The notes: generated from the letters alone by a model not told the origin. A stretch of DNA of 64,000 nt from Cedecea lapagei (GCF_900635955.1 NZ_LR134201.1:3224001-3288000), one strand, 5' to 3'; positions 34,645 through 43,899 are shown, counted from the stretch's first letter. Program-made: numbers and translations.

Positions 34645-35789
34645 GTCTGAAAGAGAAAACCCAGCGTCTGTTTGCCGAACAATTTGGCTACCAGGCAACC
34701 CACACTATTCAGGCGCCCGGCCGCGTTAACCTGATTGGCGAGCATACCGACTACAACGACGGTTTTGTGCTGCCCTGCGCCATTGATTACCAGACGGTTA
34801 TCAGCTGCGCCAAGCGAGACGATCGCACCGTGCGCGTCATCGCCGCCGATTATGACAATCAGCAGGACAGCTTCTCCCTTGATGAACCTGTGGTAAAGCA
34901 TGCAACCCAGCAGTGGGCAAACTATGTTCGCGGCGTGGTGAAGCATCTGCAAAAGCGCGATAAAAACTTCTCCGGCGTCGATATGGTCATCAGCGGTGAC
35001 GTGCCGCAAGGAGCCGGACTAAGCTCTTCCGCTTCACTGGAAGTAGCTGTTGGTAAAGTCATCCAGCATCTTTACCATCTGCCGCTGGATGGCGCTCAGC
35101 TGGCGCTCAATGGCCAGGAAGCCGAAAATCAGTTCGTTGGCTGCAACTGCGGCATCATGGATCAGCTGATTTCCGCCCTCGGTAAAAAAGATCATGCCCT
35201 GCTGATCGATTGCCGAACCCTGGGGACAAAAGCCGTTTCAATGCCGAAAGGCGTTGCGGTGGTGATCGTCAACAGCAACTTCAAGCGCACGCTGGTAGGG
35301 AGTGAATACAACACTCGCCGCGAGCAGTGCGAAACCGGCGCCCGTTTCTTTAGCCAAAAAGCGCTGCGTGACGTCGAACTGGCAAAATTTAATGAAGTGG
35401 CGCACGAGCTGGACCCCATTGTGGCTAAACGCGTTCGCCACGTGCTGACCGAAAACATCCGCACCGTGGAAGCTGCTGACGCGCTGGCGAAGGGCGACCT
35501 GGTTCGCATGGGTCAGTTGATGGCCGAATCTCATGCCTCCATGCGCGATGACTTCGAAATCACCGTGCCGCAAATCGACACCCTCGTGGATATCATCAAA
35601 ACCACGATCGGTGATCAGGGCGGCGTGCGTATGACCGGCGGCGGCTTTGGTGGCTGCATCGTTGCGCTGATGCCTGAAGACCTGGTTCCGGCCGTCAAGC
35701 AGGCCGTGGAAGAGCAGTACGAAAGCAAAACGGGTATTAAAGAGACTTTTTACGTTTGCCAGGCCTCCGAGGGAGCCGGTCAATGCTAA
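34641..35789 (+). CDS. galK: Galactokinase GalK
   Basis: Phosphorylates alpha-D-galactose at C1. 382 residues, as in E. coli. GHMP kinase motifs: the galactokinase signature GRVNLIGEHTDYNDGFVLP near 29-47, the ATP loop PQGAGLSSSASLEVAVG near 121-137, catalytic aspartate in CGIMDQL near 174 and RMTGGGFGGCIVAL near 339. It overlaps both galT (4 bases) and galM (7 bases). Confidence 0.96.
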   Translation: MSLKEKTQRLFAEQFGYQATHTIQAPGRVNLIGEHTDYNDGFVLPCAIDYQTVISCAKRDDRTVRVIAADYDNQQDSFSLDEPVVKHATQQWANYVRGVVKHLQKRDKNFSGVDMVISGDVPQGAGLSSSASLEVAVGKVIQHLYHLPLDGAQLALNGQEAENQFVGCNCGIMDQLISALGKKDHALLIDCRTLGTKAVSMPKGVAVVIVNSNFKRTLVGSEYNTRREQCETGARFFSQKALRDVELAKFNEVAHELDPIVAKRVRHVLTENIRTVEAADALAKGDLVRMGQLMAESHASMRDDFEITVPQIDTLVDIIKTTIGDQGGVRMTGGGFGGCIVALMPEDLVPAVKQAVEEQYESKTGIKETFYVCQASEGAGQC

Positions 35790-36823
35790 AAGAGACCCCG
35801 AAGCTGGCACCGGACGGCCAGCCGTTTCGCCTTACCACCCTGCGCAACGGCGCGGGGATGGTGGTCACGCTGATGGACTGGGGTGCGACCCTGCTCTCCT
35901 GCCGTGTTCCATTAAAGGACGGCAGCGTGAGGGAAACGCTGCTGGGCTGCGCTTCGCCGGAGCACTACCTGCAGCAAAGCGCCTTTATGGGCGCGACCGT
36001 TGGCCGTTACGCAAACCGTATTGCGGGCGGGAAACTCACCGTGGGCGGCGAGACTCTTCAGCTAGACATTAACCAGGGCGAAAATCAGCTTCATGGCGGG
36101 CCAGAAGGTTTTGATAAGCGCCGCTGGCGCATTGCCGTTCAAAATGAGCAGGAAGTTGTCTATGAGCTGAGTTCCTGCGATGGCGATCAGGGTTTCCCGG
36201 GGGAGCTTAACGCCAGCGCACGTTACGTGCTGACGGAAGATAACCGCATCCGCATCGAGCTTCGAGCCACCGTCGACAAGCCGTGCCCGGTCAATCTCAC
36301 CAACCACGCCTACTTCAATCTCGACAGCGTTCATCACGATGTTCGTCAGCATAAGCTGCAACTGCTTGCCGACAGCTACTTGCCGGTCGACGCCAGCGGT
36401 TTGCCTGCTGGCAGCCTGAAAGAGGTGAACGGCACCAGCTTTGACTTCCGCGAACCCAAATCCCTCGGGCAAGATTTTCTGAGCGATGCCGATCAGCAGG
36501 CTACAAAAGGTTATGACCACGCTTTCCTGCTGCAGGCGAAGGGCGACCTCAGCCAGCCGGCAGCCCGGGTCTGGTCCGCCGACGGCGCGCTGGAAATGAA
36601 AGTCTCTACAACGGCGCCTGCTTTACAGTGCTACAGCGGTAACTATCTGGCGGGAACCCCCGCTCGTGACAGAGCAAGCTACAGCGACTGGAACGGCATC
36701 GCCCTCGAAAGCGGCTTCCTGCCGGACAGCCCAAATCATCCTGAGTGGCCGCAGCCGTCCTGCTGGCTAAGGCCAGAAGAGACCTATCTCAGCATCACGG
36801 AATATCAGTTTCTGCCTTGCTAA
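35783..36823 (+). CDS. galM: Galactose mutarotase (aldose 1-epimerase) GalM
   Basis: Converts beta- to alpha-galactose so GalK can use it. 346 residues, as in E. coli, from ATG 35783 (MLKETPKLAPDGQPF), which overlaps the end of galK. Catalytic His in LTNHAYFNLD near 176 and catalytic Glu in ALESGFLPDSPNHP near 309; the substrate-binding VGRYANRI near 73 is also intact. A terminator follows. Confidence 0.95.
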   Translation: MLKETPKLAPDGQPFRLTTLRNGAGMVVTLMDWGATLLSCRVPLKDGSVRETLLGCASPEHYLQQSAFMGATVGRYANRIAGGKLTVGGETLQLDINQGENQLHGGPEGFDKRRWRIAVQNEQEVVYELSSCDGDQGFPGELNASARYVLTEDNRIRIELRATVDKPCPVNLTNHAYFNLDSVHHDVRQHKLQLLADSYLPVDASGLPAGSLKEVNGTSFDFREPKSLGQDFLSDADQQATKGYDHAFLLQAKGDLSQPAARVWSADGALEMKVSTTAPALQCYSGNYLAGTPARDRASYSDWNGIALESGFLPDSPNHPEWPQPSCWLRPEETYLSITEYQFLPC

Positions 36824-36828
36824 ACGCC

Positions 36829-36858
36829 TTGCCCTTTTCACTAAGGGCAATTTATCGC
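36829..36858 (+). terminator. galETKM terminator
   Basis: TTGCCCTT-TTCACT-AAGGGCAA followed by TTTAT, six bases after the galM stop. Confidence 0.7.
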
Positions 36859-36984
36859 CAAATCGCTGACTTTACCGCCAAATCGCGCCAAAAACATAAC
36901 AACCTTTTACAACCACCTTACACTCCAGGCGCTTTTTCGCTATGTTAAACGTTTATCATTGCCGTGACTTATGGCGCGGCAATA

Positions 36985-37005
36985 TAATGATAATTGTTAT
37001 CATTA
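36985..37005. promoter_or_regulatory. Fur box upstream of gpmA
   Basis: TAATGATAATTGTTATCATTA is a 21-bp near-perfect palindrome (centre aside) matching the Fur consensus GATAATGATAATCATTATC. It ends 26 bases before the gpmA start. E. coli gpmA is reported to be under Fur control. Confidence 0.85.
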
Positions 37006-37031
37006 ATCCCAGGCTCATTAAGGAGTAAATC

Positions 37032-37784
37032 ATGGCTGTTACTAAGCTGGTTCTGGTTCGTCACGGCGAAAGCCAGTGGAACAACGAAAACCGCTTCACC
37101 GGTTGGTATGATGTTGATCTGTCTGAGAAAGGGCGTACAGAAGCTAAAGCCGCTGGTAAGCTTCTGAAGGAAGAAGGCTTCACCTTCGACTTCGCTTACA
37201 CCTCTGTGCTGAAACGTGCCATCCACACCCTGTGGAACATCCTCGATGAACTGGACCAGGCCTGGCTGCCGGTCGAGAAATCCTGGAAACTGAACGAGCG
37301 CCACTACGGTGCCCTGCAGGGTCTGAACAAAGCTGAAACCGCTGAAAAATACGGTGACGAGCAGGTTAAACAGTGGCGTCGTGGTTTTGCTATCACCCCA
37401 CCAGAGCTCTCTAAAGACGATGAACGCTTCCCGGGCCACGATCCACGTTACGCAAAATTAACCGACAGCGAGCTGCCTACTACTGAAAGTCTGGCGCTGA
37501 CCATCGACCGCGTAACCCCGTTCTGGAATGAATCCATTCTGCCACGCATGAAATCCGGCGAGCGCGTTATCGTTGCTGCTCACGGTAACTCCCTGCGCGC
37601 GCTGGTTAAATACCTGGATAACCTGAGCGAAGATGAGATCCTCGAGCTGAACATCCCTACCGGCGTGCCGCTGGTTTATGAGTTTGACGAGAACTTCAAA
37701 CCGCTGAAACGTTACTACCTGGGCAACGCCGACGAAATCGCAGCAAAAGCCGCAGCAGTAGCAAACCAGGGTAAAGCGAAGTAA
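37032..37784 (+). CDS. gpmA: 2,3-bisphosphoglycerate-dependent phosphoglycerate mutase GpmA
   Basis: Interconverts 3- and 2-phosphoglycerate in glycolysis. 250 residues, as in E. coli. The phosphohistidine motif LVRHGESQWN has His11, RHYGALQG near 90 supplies Glu89-type acid, and VAAHGNSLRAL near 184 has the second His. AAGGAG precedes the ATG. Codon use is strongly biased, as expected for a highly expressed gene. A Fur box lies upstream and a bidirectional terminator downstream. Confidence 0.96.
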   Translation: MAVTKLVLVRHGESQWNNENRFTGWYDVDLSEKGRTEAKAAGKLLKEEGFTFDFAYTSVLKRAIHTLWNILDELDQAWLPVEKSWKLNERHYGALQGLNKAETAEKYGDEQVKQWRRGFAITPPELSKDDERFPGHDPRYAKLTDSELPTTESLALTIDRVTPFWNESILPRMKSGERVIVAAHGNSLRALVKYLDNLSEDEILELNIPTGVPLVYEFDENFKPLKRYYLGNADEIAAKAAAVANQGKAK

Positions 37785-37797
37785 TTCGCAACCGATC

Positions 37798-37829
37798 AAA
37801 AAAGGCGTGGTAAAAACCACGCCTTTTTT
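37798..37829. terminator. Bidirectional terminator between gpmA and aroG
   Basis: AAAAAAGGCGTGG-TAAAA-CCACGCCTTTTTT: a strong stem with A and T runs on both flanks, suited to the convergent genes. Confidence 0.92.
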
Positions 37830-37848
37830 ATTGGCTACGAGTCAGGGC

Positions 37849-38901
37849 TCAACCACGACGGGCTTTCACCGCCGCCGCCAGCTGACGCAGCGCCACTTCT
37901 GTATCATCCCAGCCAATGCAGGCGTCGGTGACGCTTTTGCCGTAAACCAGCGGTTCACCGCTCTCCAGGTTTTGATTACCTTCCACCAGGTGGCTCTCAA
38001 TCATTACGCCGATAATGGCCTTCTCGCCGCCGGCAATCTGGCCACAGACGTCGTCGGAAACATCCATCTGCTTTTTAAACTGTTTGCTGCTGTTGGCGTG
38101 GCTGAAATCGATCATCACCTGTGGTTCAAGACCCGCTTTTACCAGACCCGCCTTCACCTCTTCCACATGCTTCGCGCTGTAGTTAGGCTCTTTGCCGCCG
38201 CGCAGAATAATATGGCAGTCGCCGTTGCCGCTGGTGTTGACGATGGCGGAATGGCCCCACTTCGTTACGGAGAGGAAGCAGTGTGGTGCGCCCGCAGCGT
38301 TAATAGCGTCAATCGCCACTTTGATCGTGCCGTCGGTGCCGTTTTTAAAGCCAACCGGGCAAGAGAGACCCGAAGCCAGTTCACGGTGAACCTGCGACTC
38401 GGTTGTGCGCGCGCCGATGGCGCCCCAGCTCATTAGATCCGCCAGGTACTGTGGGGTAATCATATCAAGGAATTCTCCGGCGGCTGGCAGGCCAGAGTCG
38501 TTGATATCAAGCAGCAGCTTACGCGCGATGCGCAGGCCATCGTTAATCTGGTAGCTGCCGTCCATATGCGGATCGTTAATCAGCCCCTTCCAGCCCACGG
38601 TTGTGCGCGGCTTTTCAAAATAAACGCGCATAACAACTTCCAGCTCACCCTGAAGCTCTTCGCGCAGCGCCAGCAGACGCGCGCCGTACTCTTTGGCAGC
38701 CTTAGTGTCGTGAATAGAGCAAGGGCCAATCACCACCAGCAGACGGTCGTCGCCGCCTTTAAGGATTTTATGGATCGCTTTGCGTGCCTGAGAGACGGTG
38801 TGGGCGGCTTTTTCAGTGGCGGGGAATTTTTCCAGCAGCGCTACAGGGGGGAGAAGCTCGTTAATCTCTTTGATTCTTAAGTCATCGTTCTGATAATTCA
38901 T
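37849..38901 (-). CDS. aroG: Phe-sensitive DAHP synthase AroG
   Basis: 3-deoxy-D-arabino-heptulosonate-7-phosphate synthase, first step of aromatic amino acid synthesis. 350 residues, as in E. coli AroG. The metal Cys61 is in VVIGPCSIHD near 57-66, followed by RVYFEKPRTTVGWKGL near 92, GARTTESQVHRELASG near 163 and MIDFSHANSSKQ near 264. The N-terminus MNYQNDDLRIKEINELLPP identifies AroG rather than AroF or AroH. Regulated by TyrR (box at 38972). Confidence 0.95.
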   Translation of the reverse strand: MNYQNDDLRIKEINELLPPVALLEKFPATEKAAHTVSQARKAIHKILKGGDDRLLVVIGPCSIHDTKAAKEYGARLLALREELQGELEVVMRVYFEKPRTTVGWKGLINDPHMDGSYQINDGLRIARKLLLDINDSGLPAAGEFLDMITPQYLADLMSWGAIGARTTESQVHRELASGLSCPVGFKNGTDGTIKVAIDAINAAGAPHCFLSVTKWGHSAIVNTSGNGDCHIILRGGKEPNYSAKHVEEVKAGLVKAGLEPQVMIDFSHANSSKQFKKQMDVSDDVCGQIAGGEKAIIGVMIESHLVEGNQNLESGEPLVYGKSVTDACIGWDDTEVALRQLAAAVKARRG

Positions 38902-38971
38902 GATAGTTCCGGGGTCATCCTGATATTTTTCTTCGTTGCAATCCCTTCAATCTAACTCGCATGGCCAGGAG

Positions 38972-38989
38972 TGTAAACGGGCTTTTACA
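38972..38989. promoter_or_regulatory. TyrR box upstream of aroG
   Basis: TGTAAA-CGGGCT-TTTACA matches the TyrR consensus TGTAAA-N6-TTTACA perfectly, 71 bases upstream of the aroG start. In E. coli TyrR with phenylalanine represses aroG from a box in this place. Confidence 0.92.
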
Positions 38990-39225
38990 CTTCTCACAGA
39001 TTAATCCTGAAAACACGCAAAAAACAGTGGATGCATGGTGAAACCGCCGTTACTCACTACACTTTTCAACTGTTAACGCTGAAAAATGTTAAATATTCAA
39101 TATTGAATACTATTTTGAAAATTAAACCCCGGTGCGCATCTCAGGCTCGCGGAATTTTTCAGCATTTTGCACTGCACTGTTGGACGAAGTTATCCAGCCA
39201 AAACGACCAGATCGGGAGCATTAAT
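38990..39225. other. aroG-ybgS intergenic region
   Basis: About 235 bases leading to ybgS, with AT-rich sequence at 39075-39125 (AAATATTCAATATTGAATACT, containing the palindrome TTCAATATTGAA) that may hold the ybgS promoter. No gene is visible; an in-frame upstream ATG at 39031 gives an implausible leader for ybgS. Confidence 0.4.
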
Positions 39226-39552
39226 ATGAAAAAATTAACCACCCTGCTACTCACTGCAACGCTGACCCTCGGCAGCGGAATCGTTTATGCCGCGGACACA
39301 ACGTCAAGCGCTAATAACGGCCAGGCAAACGCCAGCGCAGAAGCCGGCCAGGTTGCCCCTGACGCCCATCAGAAAGTGGCTCCAAACGGTGTCAGCAATG
39401 ACAAAATCAAGGGTTCTCACCATAAAATGAGCAAAAGCGAAGTGCACAAAAACAGCATGTGCAAAGATGGACGCTGTCCAGACATCAACAAAAAAGTGGA
39501 GACCGGTAGCGGACAAGACGTGAATAAAAAAGTCGACGGTACTTCGCAGTAG
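39226..39552 (+). CDS. ybgS: YbgS-like secreted protein
   Basis: Small periplasmic protein of unknown function. 108 residues with a signal peptide (MKKLTTLLLTATLTLGSGIVYA, cleavage likely after VYA). The mature part is polar, with DTTSSANNGQANASAEAGQVAPDA, then KNSMCKDGRCPDINKKV with two cysteines, and ends KVDGTSQ. It matches E. coli YbgS (126 residues) at both ends but is shorter in the Gly/Asn-rich middle. ATG 39226 is preceded by GGGAGC. Upstream of zitB on the same strand, separated by a terminator. Confidence 0.9.
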   Translation: MKKLTTLLLTATLTLGSGIVYAADTTSSANNGQANASAEAGQVAPDAHQKVAPNGVSNDKIKGSHHKMSKSEVHKNSMCKDGRCPDINKKVETGSGQDVNKKVDGTSQ

Positions 39553-39583
39553 CATTCCCATAAAAGAGAGCCAGATGGCTAAT

Positions 39584-39616
39584 GCTGGTCACTCAAGGTG
39601 ACCAGCAGCCTTTTTA
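39584..39616 (+). terminator. ybgS terminator
   Basis: GCTGGTCA-CTCAAGG-TGACCAGC followed by AGCCTTTTTAT: an 8-bp stem and T run 30 bases after the ybgS stop. Confidence 0.85.
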
Positions 39617-39690
39617 TCAGCATCTTTCAACAAGTTGAAACCTGGATGCGGTTATAATTAGCTCACCGTGACCGATATTTGTGAGAGATT

Positions 39691-40626
39691 ATGGCGCATT
39701 CACACCCACACACACCTTCCGACAACAACGCAAAACGTCTGCTGTTTGCTTTCCTCATCACGGCGATTTTCATGGTTGCCGAAGTCATTGGCGGCCTGCT
39801 TTCCGGCTCGCTGGCTCTGCTGGCTGATGCAGGCCACATGCTTACCGATGCGGCCGCGCTGCTGTTTGCGCTGCTGGCCGTTCATTTTGCCCGCCGTCCT
39901 CCCAACGCCCGGCATACTTTTGGTTTGCTCCGCCTCACCACGCTTGCCGCGTTTGTTAACGCTATCGCTCTGGTGGTGATCACCATTTTGATCGTCTGGG
40001 AAGCGATTCAGCGTTTCTCAAATCCTCAACCTATTGCCGGCTGGGCCATGCTGACCATTGCCGTCGCCGGGCTACTGGCGAATCTGGTCTCATTCTGGAT
40101 CCTGCACGGCGGTGGCGGAGAGAAAAACCTTAACGTTCGCGCGGCGGCATTGCATGTGTTGGGCGATTTGCTGGGGTCGGTGGGGGCAATAGTGGCGGCA
40201 GTAGTGATCCTCCTGACTGGCTGGACGCCTGTCGACCCAATCCTCTCCGTTCTGGTTTCTTGCCTGGTGTTACGCAGCGCCTGGAGCCTGCTGAAGGAGA
40301 GCGTAAACGAGCTGCTGGAAGGTGCGCCGAGCGCCATCGACATTGCTGCCCTGAAGCGGAACCTGTCACGCTCCATACCGGAAGTACGTAACGTGCACCA
40401 CGTGCATATTTGGCTGGTGGGAGAAAAACCGTTGATGACGCTGCATGTTCAGGTGGTACCACCGCATGACCATGATGCCTTACTGGAACGTATACACCAC
40501 TTCCTGGCGCACGAGTATCAGATAGAACACGCCACGGTACAGATGGAGTATCAGGTTTGTCACGGACCGGACTGCGACCTGAATGAGCATGACCATGCAG
40601 CAGGCCATGCTCATCACCATCACTGA
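39691..40626 (+). CDS. zitB: Zinc exporter ZitB (cation diffusion facilitator)
   Basis: Inner-membrane Zn2+/H+ antiporter that lowers cytoplasmic zinc. 311 residues (E. coli 313). Six membrane segments, with metal sites in LLADAGHMLTDAAALLFAL near 45-63 and LHVLGDLLGSVGAIVAA near 150-166 (the paired His/Asp positions of CDF proteins). Both ends are histidine-rich: MAHSHPHTPSDNN at the start and HDHAAGHAHHHH at the end. Convergent with pnuC, one base apart. Confidence 0.95.
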   Translation: MAHSHPHTPSDNNAKRLLFAFLITAIFMVAEVIGGLLSGSLALLADAGHMLTDAAALLFALLAVHFARRPPNARHTFGLLRLTTLAAFVNAIALVVITILIVWEAIQRFSNPQPIAGWAMLTIAVAGLLANLVSFWILHGGGGEKNLNVRAAALHVLGDLLGSVGAIVAAVVILLTGWTPVDPILSVLVSCLVLRSAWSLLKESVNELLEGAPSAIDIAALKRNLSRSIPEVRNVHHVHIWLVGEKPLMTLHVQVVPPHDHDALLERIHHFLAHEYQIEHATVQMEYQVCHGPDCDLNEHDHAAGHAHHHH

Positions 40627-41343
40627 TCAGGAGAAGGCGCGCGACCCCGACTGGCGCGCGCTTTTAATCCACATCCGGCTGCCGTTTAGCGCAATGAAGG
40701 TCAGTATCAGGTATTCCAGAGACATCGCGTAAACGCCCTGCAGCGCAAAAATGACAACGCTAATCACATTGATGACTGTCCACAGCAGCCAGTTTTCCAC
40801 GTATTTACGCGTCATCAGGATCATGGCCACAATGGAGAGCACCATCATGCATGAATCCCAGAAAGGATAAGCATCCGGCTGGAGCTCAGGCAGAGTAACA
40901 TTCATCCCCAGAGCCTGCATTATCGTCACGGCAATCCGGGTGAGGAAGGCAAAGACCGGATCGATGAAGATCGTCATCAGCCCGATCGCCGCGATGATGA
41001 TCACAAGCCAGGCGATCGCTTTAGGCAAGGGAAGCCAGCGGATTTGCAGCAGCGACTGATGATTACTGCTTTGCCGTGACCAGGCATACCAGCCGTAAAT
41101 ATTGGCCACGAAAAAGAACAGCTGCAGCAGCAGGCTGGCATAGAGCTGAATTTGAAAGAAAATAATGGCAAACAGCGTAACGTTGATTAACCCGAAAGCA
41201 TAGTTCCCAATTTTTTCCAGGCTGGCAAGCCAGATACAAAGCAGCCCCGCCAGCGTCCCCACCGCCTCAATCCATGATAGGTCATACCCGCCCGCCCCAA
41301 TGGGGATGTGAACGAGAATATTCTGCGTGCTAAAAAAATCCAT
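40627..41343 (-). CDS. pnuC: Nicotinamide riboside transporter PnuC
   Basis: Inner-membrane facilitator for nicotinamide riboside, which feeds NAD salvage through NadR kinase. 238 residues (E. coli 239) with seven hydrophobic segments; the N-terminal MDFFSTQNILVHIPIGAGGYDLSWIEAVGT and the FVANIYGWYAW motif are as in E. coli PnuC. Located 23 bases after nadA, in the nadA-pnuC operon controlled by NadR. Confidence 0.94.
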   Translation of the reverse strand: MDFFSTQNILVHIPIGAGGYDLSWIEAVGTLAGLLCIWLASLEKIGNYAFGLINVTLFAIIFFQIQLYASLLLQLFFFVANIYGWYAWSRQSSNHQSLLQIRWLPLPKAIAWLVIIIAAIGLMTIFIDPVFAFLTRIAVTIMQALGMNVTLPELQPDAYPFWDSCMMVLSIVAMILMTRKYVENWLLWTVINVISVVIFALQGVYAMSLEYLILTFIALNGSRMWIKSARQSGSRAFS

Positions 41344-41366
41344 GTACTCCCCAGAGCGTAATACTT

Positions 41367-42428
41367 TTACGCGTTGCCGTTTACCGTCCGGCGCAGCTCT
41401 GCCGCAAAGTCGAGCATTCGGTTGAGCGGAACCAGAGCCCCTTCACGCAGCGCAGCATCCACTTCGATTGTGTGTGCAGCCCCGCCCTGCTCCAGCCCCT
41501 CTGCAATCGCTTTCAGCCCGTTCATCGCCATCCACGGACAATGCGCGCAGCTGCGGCAGGTTGCCCCTTCCCCTGCAGTGGGCGCCTCCAGCAACTCTTT
41601 ATCCGGACACGCCTGCTGCATTTTATAAAATATCCCGCGATCCGTTGCCACAATAAGCTGCTGATGGGGCAACGTTTTTGCCGCATTAATCAGCTGGCTG
41701 GTCGAGCCTACTGCATCGGCCATATCAACCACCGCCTGAGGTGACTCAGGGTGAACCAGCACAGCGGCATTCGGGTAGAGCGCCTTCATTCGCGCCAGCG
41801 CCTGAGTTTTAAACTCATCATGGACGATACAGGCGCCCTGCCAACACAGCACATCGGCTCCCGTCTGTTTCTGAACATAGCTACCAAGGTGGCGATCCGG
41901 TGCCCAGAGTATTTTCTCGCCCAGGCTGTCCAGATGCTCAATCAGCTCAACGGCGATGCTGGACGTTACGACCCAGTCAGCCCGCGCTTTTACCGCGGCA
42001 GAGGTATTAGCATAGACGACCACGGTGCGATCCGGATGCTGGTCGCAGAAGGCGTTGAAGGCATCAATGGGGCAGCCCAAATCTAATGAACACTCGGCGT
42101 TAAGGGTTGGCATTAGAATGGTTTTTTCTGGACTGAGGATCTTCGCCGTTTCTCCCATAAAACGAACCCCGGCGACCAGCAGCGTAGAGGCCGGATGATT
42201 GGCGCCGAAGCGAGCCATCTCAAGCGAGTCGGAGATACAGCCTCCCGTCTCTTCTGCTAGCGACTGAATTTCAGGGTCAGTGTAGTAGTGAGCCACCATC
42301 ACCGCATTCCGCTCTTTAAGCAGGCGCTTAATTTTTTCGCGATAAAACTGTTTTTCTTCGCCACTCAGCGGTATCGGCTTCGCCGGGAAGGGATAAATCG
42401 CAGTTTCCGGGTCAAACATTACGCTCAT
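41367..42428 (-). CDS. nadA: Quinolinate synthase A NadA
   Basis: Condenses iminoaspartate from NadB with dihydroxyacetone phosphate to quinolinate, using a 4Fe-4S cluster. Three cluster cysteines are in the conserved segments AECSLDLGCP near 113, CWQGACIVHDEF near 200 and TCRSCAHCPWMAMN near 297. ATG 42428 (MSVMFDPETAIYPFP) matches the E. coli start and gives 353 residues (E. coli 347); the C-terminal tail is slightly longer. A NadR box lies upstream at 42502. First gene of nadA-pnuC. Confidence 0.95.
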   Translation of the reverse strand: MSVMFDPETAIYPFPAKPIPLSGEEKQFYREKIKRLLKERNAVMVAHYYTDPEIQSLAEETGGCISDSLEMARFGANHPASTLLVAGVRFMGETAKILSPEKTILMPTLNAECSLDLGCPIDAFNAFCDQHPDRTVVVYANTSAAVKARADWVVTSSIAVELIEHLDSLGEKILWAPDRHLGSYVQKQTGADVLCWQGACIVHDEFKTQALARMKALYPNAAVLVHPESPQAVVDMADAVGSTSQLINAAKTLPHQQLIVATDRGIFYKMQQACPDKELLEAPTAGEGATCRSCAHCPWMAMNGLKAIAEGLEQGGAAHTIEVDAALREGALVPLNRMLDFAAELRRTVNGNA

Positions 42429-42501
42429 CATGCAATCTCGTTTTACTGACTTAACATAACAGGCCACATTTAGCGTGATTCACGCCATTACCTGCGCTCA
42501 T

Positions 42502-42519
42502 TGTTTTATATGCTAAACA
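42502..42519. promoter_or_regulatory. NadR box upstream of nadA
   Basis: TGTTTT-ATATGC-TAAACA matches the NadR consensus TGTTTA-N6-TAAACA with one mismatch, 74 bases upstream of the nadA start. NadR represses nadA-pnuC when NAD is plentiful. Confidence 0.8.
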
Positions 42520-42864
42520 AGATAGCGAAATTTAGTGACAATGTCGTGAGGAATTTTAAAAGGCTCTGGGCTAATGAGGCCGGTGCGCCTGCGCAGAAAT
42601 TCGGGCGCTTTGCCGGCAAAACGCCCCGGGGCAGCGTGAGCTGAAAGTGTTTACTAAACACCAGCCCCTGCTCATGATGCTTTTCACAAAAGCCAAACGC
42701 AGATACAGCTCAGACGCTTCCAGGGCTTGTCACGCTGCCGCTTACCTTTTAGATTGCTTCTGCAGTAAGCCCGGTAAAAATGCATTCGCGAGCCCTCAGC
42801 ACTTCGGGCTCCCCTGTTTACCAGCAAGCTCTGGCTGGGCTGAAAAAAGAGAGGAGCACCCGGT
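42520..42864. other. Intergenic region upstream of the LacI-type regulator
   Basis: About 345 bases without a gene. It contains a 15-base perfect palindrome, GTGTTTA-C-TAAACAC, at 42647-42661, and hairpin-forming segments near the regulator start (GAGCCC...GGGCTC at about 42790-42812, and CCAGC...GCTGG at 42821-42838). The palindrome could be an operator for the regulator at 42865. Confidence 0.45.
42647..42661. promoter_or_regulatory. Palindrome, candidate operator
   Basis: GTGTTTACTAAACAC, a perfect 15-base palindrome around a central C, about 204 bases before the LacI-family gene and 219 bases before the nadA start. It shares the TGTTTA/TAAACA arms of a NadR box but with only one base between them, so it is not a standard NadR site. 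The binding protein is unknown. Confidence 0.45.
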
Positions 42865-43899
42865 ATGGCAAATATCCGTGATGTTGCCCGACAGGCGGGC
42901 GTATCAATCAGCAGCGTGTCCAATTTGCTAAACAACCGTCTCGGGCAAATGAGCAAAACGACGCGTGAGAAAATAGAACATGCGATAGCCACGCTGAACT
43001 ATCGCCCAGCGTTGGCCGCAAAGGGCGATGAGAAAAGCCCAACGGAAATTATCGGCCTGATGGTGCCCTCGATAATCAATCCAAGCTTTTCTGCGTTGGT
43101 AGAAGAGATCAATCTTGCGGCCAGAGCGCTCGAGCACCGCGTAGTCCTCGGGAATGTTAACCGCCATGAGGATGAAGAGCGGGCTTTCATTAACGATATG
43201 CTGAAGCTGGGCGTAAGCGGCATGATTGTTGCCGCCAGCGATGTCCGCAAAACACATTTCATTCAGGCGGCCGAGCGCGGCATGGCGATTGTCAGCTATG
43301 ACAATCGCTTCACGGAAATGATGGCGGCGGAAAGCCGTTTATTTGACAGCGTTTCCATGGACAACATGGCCGCGGGGCATCTTGCTGCCAGCCACCTCCT
43401 CCAGCGCGGCTGTCGCAATATTGTCTTTGCTACAGAATCGACATTGACGCTGAGCAGAAGCCATAAAATTGCGGGTTTTAAGGCCGCGCTCAATCAGTAC
43501 AACCTTCCTAGGGAGGGAAGCCTCCTGGAAGGGACCGCCCGCCATGAGTATGGTGATAGCGAAATGTATGAACTTGGGCTTAGTCTGGCGGACACCTTAC
43601 TCTCTCTGGAGATTTGCCCGGATGGTGTGGTGGCGATAAATGATGCGCTGGCTATCGGGCTGATAGCGGGCCTACGCCAGGCAAAAATCCACATCCCGCA
43701 ACAGATATCACTGGTAGGGATCGATAATATCTCGCTTTCGGCTTTGGCATCGCCCGGCCTCACCTCCGTGCGGCCACCATTGGCAAAAATGGCCGGGCTG
43801 ATGGTACAACGCCTGATAGCCCGAATGAATAATGCTGCGCTGCCGGTTGATGAATTTCTCTTTCCACCCGAACTGGTCATTCGTCAATCTGTTCGCTGA
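42865..43899 (+). CDS. LacI/GalR-family transcriptional regulator
   Basis: Repressor-type regulator, 344 residues. The helix-turn-helix and hinge are clear: MANIRDVARQAGVSISSVSN at 1-20, then NNRLGQMSKTTREKIEHAIATLNYRPALAA. The rest is a periplasmic-binding-protein-like effector domain (EIIGLMVPSIINPSFSALVEEI; PDGVVAINDALAIGLIAGLR; QQISLVGIDNI). GAGAGG and GGAGC lie 10-15 bases before the ATG. It is followed by an MFS transporter, a short-chain dehydrogenase and a mutarotase on the same strand, so it probably controls them in response to a sugar or sugar acid. I do not recognise the effector. Confidence 0.9.
   Translation: MANIRDVARQAGVSISSVSNLLNNRLGQMSKTTREKIEHAIATLNYRPALAAKGDEKSPTEIIGLMVPSIINPSFSALVEEINLAARALEHRVVLGNVNRHEDEERAFINDMLKLGVSGMIVAASDVRKTHFIQAAERGMAIVSYDNRFTEMMAAESRLFDSVSMDNMAAGHLAASHLLQRGCRNIVFATESTLTLSRSHKIAGFKAALNQYNLPREGSLLEGTARHEYGDSEMYELGLSLADTLLSLEICPDGVVAINDALAIGLIAGLRQAKIHIPQQISLVGIDNISLSALASPGLTSVRPPLAKMAGLMVQRLIARMNNAALPVDEFLFPPELVIRQSVR

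Noticed and set aside
42647..42661. Second NadR box
   Set aside because: The arms match but are one base apart instead of six, so the geometry is wrong for NadR.
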